NCBI GenBank assembly: GCA_012517765.1
Contig: JAAYUI010000015.1
Coordinates: forward strand, 1 to 62,274
Source: Caldisericales bacterium
GTDB lineage: Bacteria > Caldisericota > Caldisericia > JAAYUI01
DNA: 62,274 nt
Direction of reading: 5' to 3'
Notes under the pieces: generated by a model
Told to the model about the DNA's origin: nothing
Databases searched by the model: none
Seen by the model: the letters and a program-made list of their open reading frames with translations, nothing else
Part shown: positions 42,905-54,651 of the stretch, one piece after another
How the letters are laid out: each line of letters starts with the position of its first letter
Position numbering within the stretch: the first letter of the stretch is position 1
Made by a program: the position numbers and the translations under genes

Positions 42905-43711
42905 TCATGATAGCAGTGAGTTTATCAGGAGCCTCTCGTCACCCGAAAGCCCCTGAAGTGCCTGTGATATGTATTTATGGGGCAAATTGGTTTTTCCGGC
43001 CATTTTCATTGCGGTTGCTATCTTGAATGAGTGTGGGTATGTGCCGTATATGGGTGAAAGTTCTTTGGGTGAAGACGGATTGAAGAACATCTCTGATTTG
43101 GCATTTACCCTCTTCTCGAAACTTGATGACGTGCCAGTCCCTTTTGCCTGTGCGATTATGGCAGAAAGTTTCTCCAGAAAACGATTTGCCACGATACCAA
43201 CCGTTTTGTCGTAAGAGAAATCAACTATGTTGCCATGGATTAGCCTGAAAAGTGTTTTCCAGAAAGATGCAGGTTCGATCCAGCCCATTGCATGCTGGGC
43301 AGATGCCCCCTCCCCAATACGGGCAAGGATCATCTCGGCCTTGCCGGCCCATACCTTGCCTGACCTGAATGGTATTCCTGTTGGAAATACAAACATTCTG
43401 TTCATGCAGGGGCATGTTGCGTATACCGGTGGCAGGTCCTCCAGTATGTCGTCCATGTCAGGCATCCAGCCATTGCACTTCTGCAAAGAGAATGATGGAT
43501 TGTCATAACCAAGAATGGACAGCTCTCCCGATGTTCTGAAAAGGAGCTCGCCAGTTTTTCCGTCTGGTGGACCCTGGACTATCAGGCCTGACTTGAACGC
43601 AAACCTTGCACTGTTCCCGTCTTCGAAGTCAAATTTGACCATACCGGTCAGTCTTCTGTGTGTGAGGACAACAAGCGAAGTGAACAAAAATACGTCTCTG
43701 AAGTGGGCCAT
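42905..43711 (-). CDS. DUF4388/PATAN-like protein
   Basis: About 268 residues from ATG 43711; an in-frame TTG at 43735 is the alternative start. The first ~60 residues (FLFTSLVVLTHRRLTGMVKF ... ARFAFKSGLIVQGPPDGKTG) resemble the DUF4388/PATAN module ('l..l...rlTGvL.v......g.i.fkdG.iv.A'), often found in two-component and gliding regulators. The rest has 'GNIVDFSYDK' and a Cys-rich short stretch 'YATCPCMNR'. It follows archease on the same strand but has its own promoter. Function unknown. Confidence 0.5.
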   Translation of the reverse strand: MAHFRDVFLFTSLVVLTHRRLTGMVKFDFEDGNSARFAFKSGLIVQGPPDGKTGELLFRTSGELSILGYDNPSFSLQKCNGWMPDMDDILEDLPPVYATCPCMNRMFVFPTGIPFRSGKVWAGKAEMILARIGEGASAQHAMGWIEPASFWKTLFRLIHGNIVDFSYDKTVGIVANRFLEKLSAIIAQAKGTGTSSSFEKRVNAKSEMFFNPSSPKELSPIYGTYPHSFKIATAMKMAGKTNLPHKYISQALQGLSGDERLLINSLLS

Positions 43712-43754
43712 GGCCTCTTTTCCAAAAACATACAAAATTTATAAGATTAAAGAT

Positions 43755-43782
43755 ATTTTAATGATATCTGGTATCAAGTCAA
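43755..43782 (-). promoter_or_regulatory. Promoter of the DUF4388-like gene
   Basis: TTGACT (complement of 43777-43782), a 16-base spacer and TAAAAT (complement of 43755-43760), in the gap between archease and the gene starting at 43711. Confidence 0.6.
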
Positions 43783-43807
43783 ATAGACAAATCCTTATTT
43801 GTTCAGG

Positions 43808-44254
43808 TTAATCGTCGAATATGACTGTTGCCAGAAATTTCCCTTCCCTGGCTTCCACTTCAAGCCCTCCCCAGGTAACAGCTTTAATCAGGTGCCTTGT
43901 CTGGTGCCTTTTTTTGTCGAAGGTCTCGCCGTGGATTTTTGCCAGAGCCATGTTTCCAGATATTTCGAGCTCCATGTTGCGGGTGAGGAAGCCTTCGCAA
44001 TCAAACAGAAAGACCAGCCTTGAAAGTGTTCTGACCAGCAATTGCTCCGGGGAATCAAATTCAATTTCAAAACTTTTTTCCTGACGTTCCTCCACGGTTG
44101 CTGGGTCCACTGTGAAAAAAAGAAGGGCCAGCGCGCCCTGGCGCACCAGCCCTTCCAGAGAATCTGCATTCAGGCAAACCCCGAGGTCTGCCGTATGGTC
44201 AAATGGCTTAAACCAGTCCTGGCTCTTCAGGTTCTGCCGGCTCCTCTTCTCCAT
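43808..44254 (-). CDS. Archease
   Basis: The 148-residue product has the archease signatures '[20 protein letters not shown]' near the N-terminus (metal-binding Asp) and '[18 protein letters not shown]' then 'ATVIFDD' at the end. Archease activates the RtcB RNA ligase in tRNA splicing or RNA repair by aiding guanylylation. No rtcB is in this window. Its ATG lies 47 bases inside the end of gyrA, so it is cotranscribed with gyrB-gyrA. A CTG at 44230 is a less likely start. Confidence 0.88.
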   Translation of the reverse strand: MEKRSRQNLKSQDWFKPFDHTADLGVCLNADSLEGLVRQGALALLFFTVDPATVEERQEKSFEIEFDSPEQLLVRTLSRLVFLFDCEGFLTRNMELEISGNMALAKIHGETFDKKRHQTRHLIKAVTWGGLEVEAREGKFLATVIFDD

Positions 44255-46691
44255 TGTCAGTCATCCTTGAGATTGCAGTTACGGTGTCTCCCTGTTCAAG
44301 CTTTATGAGCCTGACCCCGGTTGCATATCTTCCAAGCTCAGGTATGTCGGAAGTTGAAATCCTTATCGTCTGGCCGTTTGTTGTTATTATCATGAGCAAT
44401 TCGCCAGATTTTACTATGTTACAGGCAACCAGCGGGCCGGATTTGTCATTTATGTTCATGGCGCGAACGCCTTTACCTCCGCGCTTTATGAGCCTGAACG
44501 TGTCAAAGTCAGTGAGCTTGCCGTATCCGTTTTCAGAGACACAGAGCAGACAGCCGCCTTCTTCTTCAACTTCCATGCCCATGACCATGTCGCCGATGCC
44601 CATCCTGATCCCTATAACACCCTTTGACGATCTGCCCGTCGGTCTTATGTCGCCTTCATTAAAGCGTACTGCCTGGCCGTGTTTGGAAACGATTATTATC
44701 TCTTCGCTTGGATTGACCATCCTTGCTTTTCTGAGCCAGTCATCACCATCAAGCGTTATTGCTATGATTCCGGTCCTTCTGATGTTTGCGAATGCTGAAA
44801 GCTCCACCTTTTTGACAGTGCCCTGCGCAGTGACGAACATCATAAAATGGTTGTCGTCCCACTGTTTGACTGGGAGGATATATGTGACAAACTCCGAGAG
44901 TGTAAGGGGTATGATTGCAGTTATTGGGGTGCCCTTTGCCGCCCTTCCGGTTTCCGGGATGTCGTATACCTTGAATTTGTAAACCTTTCCAAGGTTTGTG
45001 AAGGTCAGCATGTCCTGTTTGGCTGAAACGTGGAAGATGTCTTGCGCCTGGTCGTCACCAACTGTCTGCACGCCGGTGACCCCCTTTCCACCCCTGCCCT
45101 GGGCCCTCCAGGCATCGACCTTTACCCTCTTGAGGTATCCGTCTTTTGTGATTGAAACAATGAACGGGTCGTCTGGAATGAGATCATCCAGCTTGATTCC
45201 CGATTCGTCGAAATTTTCAATAACTGTGCGTCTTTTATCTGCAAATTTTTTTTTGAGGAGCAGGAATTCATCCCTGATTACCTGCTTTAGTCTTTCGGGG
45301 TTCTCGAGGATTTCCGTTAGCTCTTTGATTTTTGCTACGAGTTCCGCTATTTCCTTGTCTATTTTGTCTACTTCAAGGGCAGTGAGTCTTGCCAGCCTCA
45401 TGTCGAGGATTGCTTTTGCCTGGATGTCAGACAGCTGGAACCTCTGGATGAGGGACGTCTGGGCGGCCTCCGAGGTTGGCGAATTCCTGATTATCTTTAT
45501 GGTTTCATCAATATTGGTGATGGCCGTCCTGATGCCTTCTAAAATGTGTTTTCTTTCCTCGGCCTTTTTGAGCTGGAACTCAGTGCGCTTTGTAACAACC
45601 TGGCGCCTGAAATCGAGGAAGGTGTTGAACGTATTGATTAATCCAGTTTCCATTGGCCTGCCGTCCACAATGGAGAGCATTATTCCGCCAAATGTTGACT
45701 GGTATGCAGTATGTTTGTAAAGCTGTTTTTCTATGAGCTGGGGATCGGCACCCGATTTGAGCTCGATGACGACCCTGATTCCTTCCCTGTCAGATTCGTC
45801 CCTCAGGTCGGTTATGCCTTCGATCTTCTTTTCCCTGACGAGATCGGCTATGGTGCTGACAAGGCTTGCCTTGTTGACCATGTATGGCAGTTCATTGATA
45901 ACATAGCTCAGCTTTTTGCCCTCGGACTCCACCTTGCCGACGCCCTGGACGATTATTGTTCCCCTTCCCTCTTCGTAGAATTTCCTGATCCCCATTGGCG
46001 AAACTATCCTGCCTCCGGTCGGGAAGTCTGGACCAGGTATCATTCTCATGATGTCATCAAGCGAAGGCTCGCTGTTGTCTAGCATGTAGACGAGACAGTC
46101 AACGATTTCACCGAGATTGTGTGGTGGGATGTTGGATGCCATTCCAACGCCTATGCCTGATGAGCCGTTGAGGAGCAGGACTGGAAGTTTTGACGGGAGG
46201 ACAGTTGGCTCGTCGAGCGTGTTATCGAAGTTGCGCATGGTCTGGACAGTTTCCTGATCCAGTTCTTCGAGCATAGATTCCGCAAATTCGGTCAGCCTTA
46301 CTTCGGTGTAACGCATGGCGGCCGCACCGTCACCGTCAATCGAGCCGAAGTTGCCCTGCCCGTCAACAAGCGGGTAGCGGCTGGAGAATTCCTGTGCCAG
46401 CCTTACAATGGAGTCGTATACTGCCGATTCCCCGTGCGGATGGTACTTGCCAAGGACATCTCCGACAATCCTTGCAGATTTTTTATGTGGCTTGTCGTGG
46501 CTGTTACCAAGCTCGCTCATCGAGAAGAGGATGCGCCTGTGGACTGGTTTGAGGCCATCCCTGGCGTCCGGTATTGAACGGCCAATGTTTACAGACATTG
46601 CGTAGTCGAGATAATAGGTCTTTATTTCTTCCTCGACCTCGATTTCCCTTATGCTTTCACCAAGCCTGTTTTGAAGGTCTTTTTCTTCCAT
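44208..46691 (-). CDS. gyrA: DNA gyrase subunit A
   Basis: Breaks and rejoins DNA in the negative supercoiling reaction. The 827-residue product has catalytic Tyr128 in '[10 protein letters not shown]', the quinolone region '[11 protein letters not shown]' (Ser89 equals E. coli Ser83, the sensitive state) and the GyrA box 'QGRGGKG' in the C-terminal beta-pinwheel, which marks gyrase rather than topoisomerase IV. Seven bases separate it from gyrB. The acidic tail ends [13 protein letters not shown], whose DNA also encodes the archease start. Confidence 0.98.
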   Translation of the reverse strand: MEEKDLQNRLGESIREIEVEEEIKTYYLDYAMSVNIGRSIPDARDGLKPVHRRILFSMSELGNSHDKPHKKSARIVGDVLGKYHPHGESAVYDSIVRLAQEFSSRYPLVDGQGNFGSIDGDGAAAMRYTEVRLTEFAESMLEELDQETVQTMRNFDNTLDEPTVLPSKLPVLLLNGSSGIGVGMASNIPPHNLGEIVDCLVYMLDNSEPSLDDIMRMIPGPDFPTGGRIVSPMGIRKFYEEGRGTIIVQGVGKVESEGKKLSYVINELPYMVNKASLVSTIADLVREKKIEGITDLRDESDREGIRVVIELKSGADPQLIEKQLYKHTAYQSTFGGIMLSIVDGRPMETGLINTFNTFLDFRRQVVTKRTEFQLKKAEERKHILEGIRTAITNIDETIKIIRNSPTSEAAQTSLIQRFQLSDIQAKAILDMRLARLTALEVDKIDKEIAELVAKIKELTEILENPERLKQVIRDEFLLLKKKFADKRRTVIENFDESGIKLDDLIPDDPFIVSITKDGYLKRVKVDAWRAQGRGGKGVTGVQTVGDDQAQDIFHVSAKQDMLTFTNLGKVYKFKVYDIPETGRAAKGTPITAIIPLTLSEFVTYILPVKQWDDNHFMMFVTAQGTVKKVELSAFANIRRTGIIAITLDGDDWLRKARMVNPSEEIIIVSKHGQAVRFNEGDIRPTGRSSKGVIGIRMGIGDMVMGMEVEEEGGCLLCVSENGYGKLTDFDTFRLIKRGGKGVRAMNINDKSGPLVACNIVKSGELLMIITTNGQTIRISTSDIPELGRYATGVRLIKLEQGDTVTAISRMTDNGEEEPAEPEEPGLV

Positions 46692-46698
46692 CTCTCAC

Positions 46699-48615
<1,917 letters not shown>

Positions 48616-48618
48616 TCA

Positions 48619-48647
48619 AAAATAAGCCAAATGCAAGCAAAAATCAA
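48619..48647 (-). promoter_or_regulatory. gyrB promoter
   Basis: TTGATT (complement of 48642-48647), a 17-base spacer and TATTTT (complement of 48619-48624), about 28 bases before the gyrB ATG. Confidence 0.5.
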
Positions 48648-48663
48648 CAAAATATGCGATTAG

Positions 48664-48691
48664 TTGACAGTTACTGCGCGTTGCGTACAAA
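48664..48691 (+). promoter_or_regulatory. Promoter of the lipoprotein triplet (possible leaderless mRNA)
   Basis: Perfect TTGACA (48664-48669), a 16-base spacer and TACAAA (48686-48691). The ATG of the first gene is only six bases further on. Confidence 0.6.
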
Positions 48692-48697
48692 AAGGTC

Positions 48698-49165
48698 ATG
48701 AAGTATTTTGCCATTGTTCTTGCGGCACTTGTTTTACTCTCTGGTTGTACGGCCGGTTCAATATCCATGGTTGAACTGCCAAGGCCCGAAGACAAAGTTG
48801 GTCTTCCCTCTCCATTGCCGGATTATGTCCCTGTGTTCAGACCATCTTCCGACAATCCATCAAATCCGTTGAGGGTGCTGAATGAAAAGATAGGCCAGAC
48901 AGACCTTGCAAGGGAAATCACCGGAACTCTTTACACTTCCTCAAACCCTTCGCGCATATATGACTGGTACAAGGATCAATTTGCGGCAAAGGGCTGGGCA
49001 ACCAACTATGATCTTCCTTACAGCGAGAAGTTCCAGACAGGCAAACTGACCTGCATCAAAGGCGATCTTGTTCTTACAGTCACGATTAATTATGACCCGG
49101 TACAGGGCAGGACAGAAATTTTATACCTTGGCAACAAGTTCACCAAACCACGGGATGGAAAATGA
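48698..49165 (+). CDS. Lipoprotein, triplet member 1
   Basis: The 155-residue product has a lipoprotein signal, MKYFAIVLAALVLLSGC. After 'LPDYVPVFRPSSDN' comes a shared module: 'REITGTLYTSSNPSRIYDWY' then 'FAAKGW', a strand pair and a C-terminal 'RTEILYLGNKF'. The same module is seen in the two following genes: 'TYHNATAEEVYTWIVDHLAD' and 'GTLFASGDPAEIFTWYMQKA'. The promoter -10 lies six bases before the ATG. The stop overlaps the next ATG (ATGA). Function unknown. Confidence 0.85.
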   Translation: MKYFAIVLAALVLLSGCTAGSISMVELPRPEDKVGLPSPLPDYVPVFRPSSDNPSNPLRVLNEKIGQTDLAREITGTLYTSSNPSRIYDWYKDQFAAKGWATNYDLPYSEKFQTGKLTCIKGDLVLTVTINYDPVQGRTEILYLGNKFTKPRDGK

Positions 49166-49722
49166 AAAATATCAAAAATTTTGCGCTTCTTCTAGGCCTT
49201 CTTGCCACTCTGGCAAGTTGCGCGCAAGCATCACGCGAGCTTGATGTAGACAAACTTGTTAATCCGCTGAAGGCAGGCGACAAACCTGATATCGAGATAG
49301 TTGATCCGGTGATAGCCGAAGCACCTTTCAAACTGGACAAGGCAAAGCTAGACAAGCTCTCTCCCTATGTTTCTGTATACAAGGATGCCAGATTTGATCC
49401 CACCAGATCTTTTATTGTGGGTGAAGACAACGAATATGCCGGTAAAACCAAAATTACCGCCGAAACTTATCACAACGCAACAGCTGAAGAAGTCTACACC
49501 TGGATTGTTGACCACCTTGCAGACACTGGCCTGAGGGTGGCAAAAAAAGAGGAAATTGGCAATCAGGACCCCCTTATTTTTATAGAGGCAGACGGGACTG
49601 CCCATATTACGGCAATAGGCAAACAATCTTTCATGAAGATTGATGTGTGGACGCTTACAGCCTATCCGGGATGGGTGAGGGTGAACTATGAGGGCACAAG
49701 CGACAAGCCTTTTGGCAAGTAG
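49162..49722 (+). CDS. Lipoprotein, triplet member 2
   Basis: The 186-residue product has signal MKNIKNFALLLGLLATLASC. 'LSPYVSVYKDARFDPTRSFI' parallels 'YVPVFRPSSDNPSNPLRVLN' of member 1, followed by the helix 'ATAEEVYTWIVDHLADTGLR' and a terminal 'GWVRVNYEGTSD'. It overlaps member 1 by four bases and member 3 by 35, so all three are translated together. Function unknown. Confidence 0.85.
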   Translation: MKNIKNFALLLGLLATLASCAQASRELDVDKLVNPLKAGDKPDIEIVDPVIAEAPFKLDKAKLDKLSPYVSVYKDARFDPTRSFIVGEDNEYAGKTKITAETYHNATAEEVYTWIVDHLADTGLRVAKKEEIGNQDPLIFIEADGTAHITAIGKQSFMKIDVWTLTAYPGWVRVNYEGTSDKPFGK

Positions 49723-50206
49723 TCTTCTTTTTCTAGCGCTGCTTTCTGGCTGTGGTGGAAGCACCACCGTCAAGACCGAAAAGTTTGAAGTAAAAAAATC
49801 ATACGAAATTATTCCAAAAATTGCCTCCTGTTATCCTGTTTACGATGGTGCATTTGAAAACGAAATCTACGGCAGAAGGTTTGAAGTCAGGACTGTTGCC
49901 GAAAAAACTTTTGGTGTAGAGGCCTCTGGAACGCTCTTTGCGAGTGGTGATCCGGCAGAGATTTTCACATGGTACATGCAAAAGGCCAAAGTCGACGGCT
50001 GGGGGAAATTTGAAGGTGGTACCAGCTACGTCCCGTATGACGCAGAAAAGGGTTACGGTTTTCTGGCAATAAGCAAGGGTAGACGCACGCTTAGTCTGGA
50101 GTTTAGAAGGAAGCCGGGCTGGGAATACACAAGGATCCAGTATCTTGGCATGGCGTATCATGAAGATGGTGCCTGGCTTGATGATGGACTTGAATACCAA
50201 AAATAA
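49688..50206 (+). CDS. Lipoprotein, triplet member 3
   Basis: The 172-residue product has signal MRAQATSLLASSLLFLALLSGC. It has 'IASCYPVYDGAFENEIYGRR' and the family helix 'GDPAEIFTWYMQKAKVDGW', then 'GWEYTRIQYLGMAYH'. The ATG lies 35 bases inside member 2 in another frame. Members 1-3 look like products of duplication of one gene. Function unknown. Confidence 0.85.
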   Translation: MRAQATSLLASSLLFLALLSGCGGSTTVKTEKFEVKKSYEIIPKIASCYPVYDGAFENEIYGRRFEVRTVAEKTFGVEASGTLFASGDPAEIFTWYMQKAKVDGWGKFEGGTSYVPYDAEKGYGFLAISKGRRTLSLEFRRKPGWEYTRIQYLGMAYHEDGAWLDDGLEYQK

Positions 50207-50311
50207 ACAGAAAATATGGCTTTTCCATGCCAATCCTGCCGCTCCAATTTTTGAACCTTTAACAAGAAAGATTCGTATTTGTTTCAAATCCTAAGTTAGG
50301 GGTGCACAAAA

Positions 50312-53300
50312 ATGGTTGCGAGAAAGTTTTTGTCCATAATTCTTGCAGGGGCCCTTCTTTTCGGGCTTCTCCCCATTGGCTCCGCACAGGCCGCATCGGT
50401 CACTGTTTCGGGAGTCATCTCGTCGGTTTCATGCTATTCTTCGATACAGGTTTCGTCCCCATCGCTTGGAAAGGTTTTTGACGTTTCCATTGTTGGCTCG
50501 ACAATCATCACTGTGAATGGTGCAGTATCGCCATGTACTGACTTGCAACCGAACATGAGTGTTACAGTTGTTGGGGTTGATAATGGGGGCCGCATTGTTG
50601 CGTCAAAAATAGCCGCACAGGGTGCAGGTTCTGTAAAAAAAGTCACCATGACAGGGAAGATTGCTTCGACATATTGCCCGAATGCCATTGTTGTTGCAAC
50701 CTCGTCAGGAAACATCCAGTTTGATATTTCAAGGGCCCTGATAATGGGACCCACAGGCTCGCTGTCCTGCGAGGACCTGAAAGCTGGAGACCCTGTGGTT
50801 GTAAGTGGCGAGCAGAGGGCAGATGGCAGTTATTATGCCAGCTATGTCAAAGTAAATACGGGCAGTGTTGGTTTTGTAGCCACAGGTAAAATAAGTTCGA
50901 TCAGCTGCCCTTCAGGTGAAATGGTCCTCCAGGCGACGAGCCAGACAGTAAAAATCCTTATTGGCAAGGCAAGTTTTACGCTCAACGGAAAACCGGCATC
51001 ATGTGATGAATTGCGTGCCGGTGACCCGGTACAGGTCAAGGGAGTGCTGGAGCAGGGTGTTTACACTGCACAGACTGTTGCCGCCACAAGAGAAACTGGC
51101 ACGTTCAGCGTGACCGGCAAGATCGCCTCGCTTTCCTGTCCTTCCGTCATCTCCCTTACTGTTTCTGGGGGCATGCTCACAATAAAAATGACGCAGAACA
51201 CCACCATAAAAAGAGATGGCGTTCAGGTGTCCTGCAATGATCTTCAGGTTGGCGATTCGGCCACCGTGTCGGGTGTTGTTGAAAATGGTTCATACACTGC
51301 AGACATGGTCAATGCTACATCGCAAATCCAGACCTTCAGCCTGTCTGGCACAATAGAAGCAACGAATTGCCCTTCTGAGATTACGCTCAAGACTTCTTCC
51401 GGCACGTTTGCGATTGATGTTTCACAGGCCCAGATAAAGATTGGCGGGACCGTAAAGCAGTGCTCTGATCTCAAGCAGGGCGACATTGCGTATGTTTCTG
51501 GCGTGATACAGAACGGGAAAAAGGTTGCGCAAACTGTTACAGTGACAGGTTCTGGCCAGGTGACCGTTTCAATCGAGGGAACGGTATTTTCAAAAAACTG
51601 CCAGGCAAAGACGGTCATGGTAAAAAAGCAGAATGGGATCATTGTCCAGGTTGTCCTTCCGCAGTCATTCACAAGGAACGGCAATCCGGCCACCTGTGAT
51701 GACATAAAGGTTGGTGACAGCGCTTTTGTCGAAGGAGCTCAATCTGGCGCAACAGTGGTTGCAACCAGGGCAGAATTTACCGGGCAGACCGGTGGAGGAA
51801 GCAAGACTGTTGGTGGTAAGATAGTTTCCGTTGATTGTCAGGCGCTCCTCATGGTCATTGAGACCGAGTCCGGAAATGTGGAAGTCAGGTTCACTCCGCA
51901 AACAAAAATTTTCAGGAACAGTGCTCCTGCAGAATGCTCGGAGCTTGTGCCGGGTGACATAGCAAGTGCTTCCGGTGTTGAGGCGCAGGGTGTTCTTGTT
52001 GCAGAAACCATTCATGCAATGGGCCCTGGTGGTGCGCTTGCCCAGTTTGAGGGCGAGATAACATCAATTGATTGCGCACTCATGAAGATGGTCATCAAGT
52101 CAGGCGGGCTTGACATCGAAGTCATGCTGCAGGGAACAATAATAAAAAAGAACGGCGCATCCATAAATTGTGTTGACCTCAAAGTTGGAGACAAGGTCAT
52201 TGTCTGGGGCAACATTGTACCAACCGAGGCAAAAGTCCTTGCGGTCAAAATCGAGGTCGTGACATCAGGTGGCGGTGGCGGAGATTGCAACGGGCCGTTT
52301 ACCTACGCCGGCACAATCGAGATGGTCAATTGCATGGGGCAGCCACAAACAATAATCCTGGTTGTTGGCAATTCCAAAAAGGTCATCTTCATAACTGCTG
52401 CAACCAAAATAATAATTGATGGAAAAACCTCAACTTGCCAGCAATTGAAGGCAGGCATGACGGTCACGGTCAAGGGCAACTGTGTTCCAGGGCAAGGCCT
52501 CTATGCAACCGAAATAACCTCTGGCCAGAGTGGATCGGACCTCGAGACTGTCAGTGGAATACTTGGCGGGACCAGCTGTTATTACAAGAAGATCTCGGTC
52601 ATGATCGGTGGTCAATACGACTACACCGTATTCATGATTGATGACCAGACTGAAATCATTGTTGATGGTGTGAAAGCCACCTGTGCAGCGCTCCGTTCCG
52701 GAATGAAGGTTGTTGTTACCTACAAAAAAGTTGGCAATCCTCCAACACTTGTTGCTGTCAAGATTGTGGCCACCACGCCAACAACTCCGCCACCCCCTCC
52801 ACCACCCCCACCTGGCGGTGGCGGTTCTGGTGGCGGTGGCGGCAATCCACCAACACCCCCTGGTGGTGGCGGTTCTGGCGGCGGCGGTACAACCCCGGCC
52901 CCGGGAGACAATGAAGGCCAGGGTTTTGAATCTGTTCTTACGGTAACAAAGATCGACTGCGCAAATAAAACCATTGAAGGCACTGACGAGTACAATGCCG
53001 GAACCAAAATGACTGTCAAGTTGAGCGAAAATAGCACAATAAACTATAAGGACCAGCTGATAACCTGTGACAAGCTCAAGGTTGGCTATCTGATCAAGGT
53101 CAATGGAGTCAGGGGCAAGGGTGCCAATGTAAATGCAACTGTCTGTGAAATTCTTCCGGTTTCACCACTCCCCACCAAGATCAACGGTCGCATTGTCGAA
53201 GTTGACAAGGTAAAAGGCTGGGTGAAGCTGGAGCCGGTCAAATCTGGCATCAGCACCATGTCGGTGAGTGGCGGCGTCAAGTCAGAAGGCGACTACGTTC

Positions 53301-54574
53301 TCGTCTACGTTGACCCGACCACGACTTTTGAGTACAGGGGCAGAAAACTCACCATCCAGGACCTCAGGCCTGGCGTAATGATGGAGATTTCGGGGCTTGT
53401 CGATCCAATCAATTCGGTGATGACAACCAACACAATAACGCTCTCGGCCAGGCAGGCAATTGATGTTACCCAAAAAGGCCGTGTTGCAGATGCCTTCTGC
53501 GACAAGAGCATGTTCTGGCTCATAACCGATGACCCGGAGTCAAAGTATGTTCTGATTAAACTTTCAACTGACACTGCGGTGACCCTTGAAGGCGGTAAGG
53601 CCACATGTGCCGACCTTGTCAAAGGTACGGAAGTGACTGTTACTGGAAAACTTGATCCCTTCGATCTTTATGTTTCTGCACAAAAGGTCGAGGCCCTTAA
53701 ACCCCAGATTGGCACAGCGACCGTCGAGGGCGAAATGATGGCTCTGGATTCAACAAGGCAGCAGCTCTGGATAAAGATTTCAGACGAGCAGGGCACAAGA
53801 TTTGTTATGGTCAAATACAACACCGAAACCAAGTTCCTGGCCTTTGGGAAGGCCGGAACGGTGGCCGATCTTGTCTATGCAAGCGTGCTCACAGTGACAG
53901 GCTCCTATGACCCGGGCAACCAGTTTATCTTCAATGCTGGAACAGTGGAGTCGCTTGGAAAGTCCGAAGAAAACCTTTCTTCAACAGGAACAGTTGTTTT
54001 TGCCGACTGCGTCGGGAAAATAATTTTCATAAAGACCCAGAAGGGTGTTGAAAGGTTCGAGCTTGTCTCGTCAACAAAGATAACAAGCGGCGACAAGCCG
54101 GCCTCCTGCGCAGACATCAAGGAAGGCCAGCAGGTAACGATCACCTATGACCGCAAGGGAACAAAGGTTTTCACAACAAAACTCACACTTCCGCCACCAA
54201 AAACGATCATCAAGCTGACCGTTGGCCTTGGCGTCATATCGGTCAACGGCCAGAACGTCCTCATTGATGCCCCGCCTTATGTAAAAGGCGGAACAACAAT
54301 GGTGCCAATCAGGGTCGTAACCACCTATTTTGGCGCATCGCTCACATGGGGCCAGGCCGACAAGAGGCTCACGCTCCAGAGGGGAAAAGACATCATCATC
54401 GTCTGGATAGGCAGGCAGGAAGCGCTTGTCAACGGCAAGTCAACCCCGCTGGCCCAGGCCCCCGAATACGGCGCGGCCGACAGGATGATGGTCCCGCTAA
54501 GGTTCTTCTCCGAGGTGTTTGGCGCCCAGGTGGAGTGGGACCAGGCAAGCAAGACGATAACGATAACCTTGTAG
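50312..54574 (+). CDS. Giant secreted protein: 15 DUF5666-like repeats, most with a Cys pair, plus C-terminal stalk domains
   Basis: The 1420-residue product has signal peptide MVARKFLSIILAGALLFGLL...AQA. Ten repeats of about 75-80 residues fill residues 30-820, then a Pro8/Gly linker (about 826-863), five more repeats to about 1290 and two copper-amine-oxidase-N-like repeats at about 1300-1420 (TTMVPIRVVTTYFGASLTW and MVPLRFFSEVFGAQVEW). The repeat pattern is 'G.I.s..C......v......i.......t.i..NG....C.DLk.Gd.v.v.G'. Thirteen of 15 repeats keep both Cys; repeats 12 and 14 have neither, so the pair is gained or lost together, as expected for a disulfide. Single gene between two terminators or gaps. 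Probably an extended, rigid surface rod; function unknown. Confidence 0.88.
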   Translation: MVARKFLSIILAGALLFGLLPIGSAQAASVTVSGVISSVSCYSSIQVSSPSLGKVFDVSIVGSTIITVNGAVSPCTDLQPNMSVTVVGVDNGGRIVASKIAAQGAGSVKKVTMTGKIASTYCPNAIVVATSSGNIQFDISRALIMGPTGSLSCEDLKAGDPVVVSGEQRADGSYYASYVKVNTGSVGFVATGKISSISCPSGEMVLQATSQTVKILIGKASFTLNGKPASCDELRAGDPVQVKGVLEQGVYTAQTVAATRETGTFSVTGKIASLSCPSVISLTVSGGMLTIKMTQNTTIKRDGVQVSCNDLQVGDSATVSGVVENGSYTADMVNATSQIQTFSLSGTIEATNCPSEITLKTSSGTFAIDVSQAQIKIGGTVKQCSDLKQGDIAYVSGVIQNGKKVAQTVTVTGSGQVTVSIEGTVFSKNCQAKTVMVKKQNGIIVQVVLPQSFTRNGNPATCDDIKVGDSAFVEGAQSGATVVATRAEFTGQTGGGSKTVGGKIVSVDCQALLMVIETESGNVEVRFTPQTKIFRNSAPAECSELVPGDIASASGVEAQGVLVAETIHAMGPGGALAQFEGEITSIDCALMKMVIKSGGLDIEVMLQGTIIKKNGASINCVDLKVGDKVIVWGNIVPTEAKVLAVKIEVVTSGGGGGDCNGPFTYAGTIEMVNCMGQPQTIILVVGNSKKVIFITAATKIIIDGKTSTCQQLKAGMTVTVKGNCVPGQGLYATEITSGQSGSDLETVSGILGGTSCYYKKISVMIGGQYDYTVFMIDDQTEIIVDGVKATCAALRSGMKVVVTYKKVGNPPTLVAVKIVATTPTTPPPPPPPPPGGGGSGGGGGNPPTPPGGGGSGGGGTTPAPGDNEGQGFESVLTVTKIDCANKTIEGTDEYNAGTKMTVKLSENSTINYKDQLITCDKLKVGYLIKVNGVRGKGANVNATVCEILPVSPLPTKINGRIVEVDKVKGWVKLEPVKSGISTMSVSGGVKSEGDYVLVYVDPTTTFEYRGRKLTIQDLRPGVMMEISGLVDPINSVMTTNTITLSARQAIDVTQKGRVADAFCDKSMFWLITDDPESKYVLIKLSTDTAVTLEGGKATCADLVKGTEVTVTGKLDPFDLYVSAQKVEALKPQIGTATVEGEMMALDSTRQQLWIKISDEQGTRFVMVKYNTETKFLAFGKAGTVADLVYASVLTVTGSYDPGNQFIFNAGTVESLGKSEENLSSTGTVVFADCVGKIIFIKTQKGVERFELVSSTKITSGDKPASCADIKEGQQVTITYDRKGTKVFTTKLTLPPPKTIIKLTVGLGVISVNGQNVLIDAPPYVKGGTTMVPIRVVTTYFGASLTWGQADKRLTLQRGKDIIIVWIGRQEALVNGKSTPLAQAPEYGAADRMMVPLRFFSEVFGAQVEWDQASKTITITL

Positions 54575-54596
54575 GAAATTTGCATCTGGAATATTC

Positions 54597-54625
54597 AAAA
54601 AGGAGGGGGAAACCCCTCCTTTTTT
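54597..54625 (+). terminator. Rho-independent terminator after the 1420-residue repeat protein
   Basis: AGGAGGGG/CCCCTCCT stem with a GAAA tetraloop, A run before, T run after. Confidence 0.95.
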
Positions 54626-54651
54626 GTTTGCGGTGGCTGTAAAAAACCAAC

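Noticed and set aside
44254-45720. Two long plus-strand frames (242 and 240 codons) opposite gyrA
   Set aside because: Mirror the codon bias of gyrA; no family resemblance, no ribosome sites.
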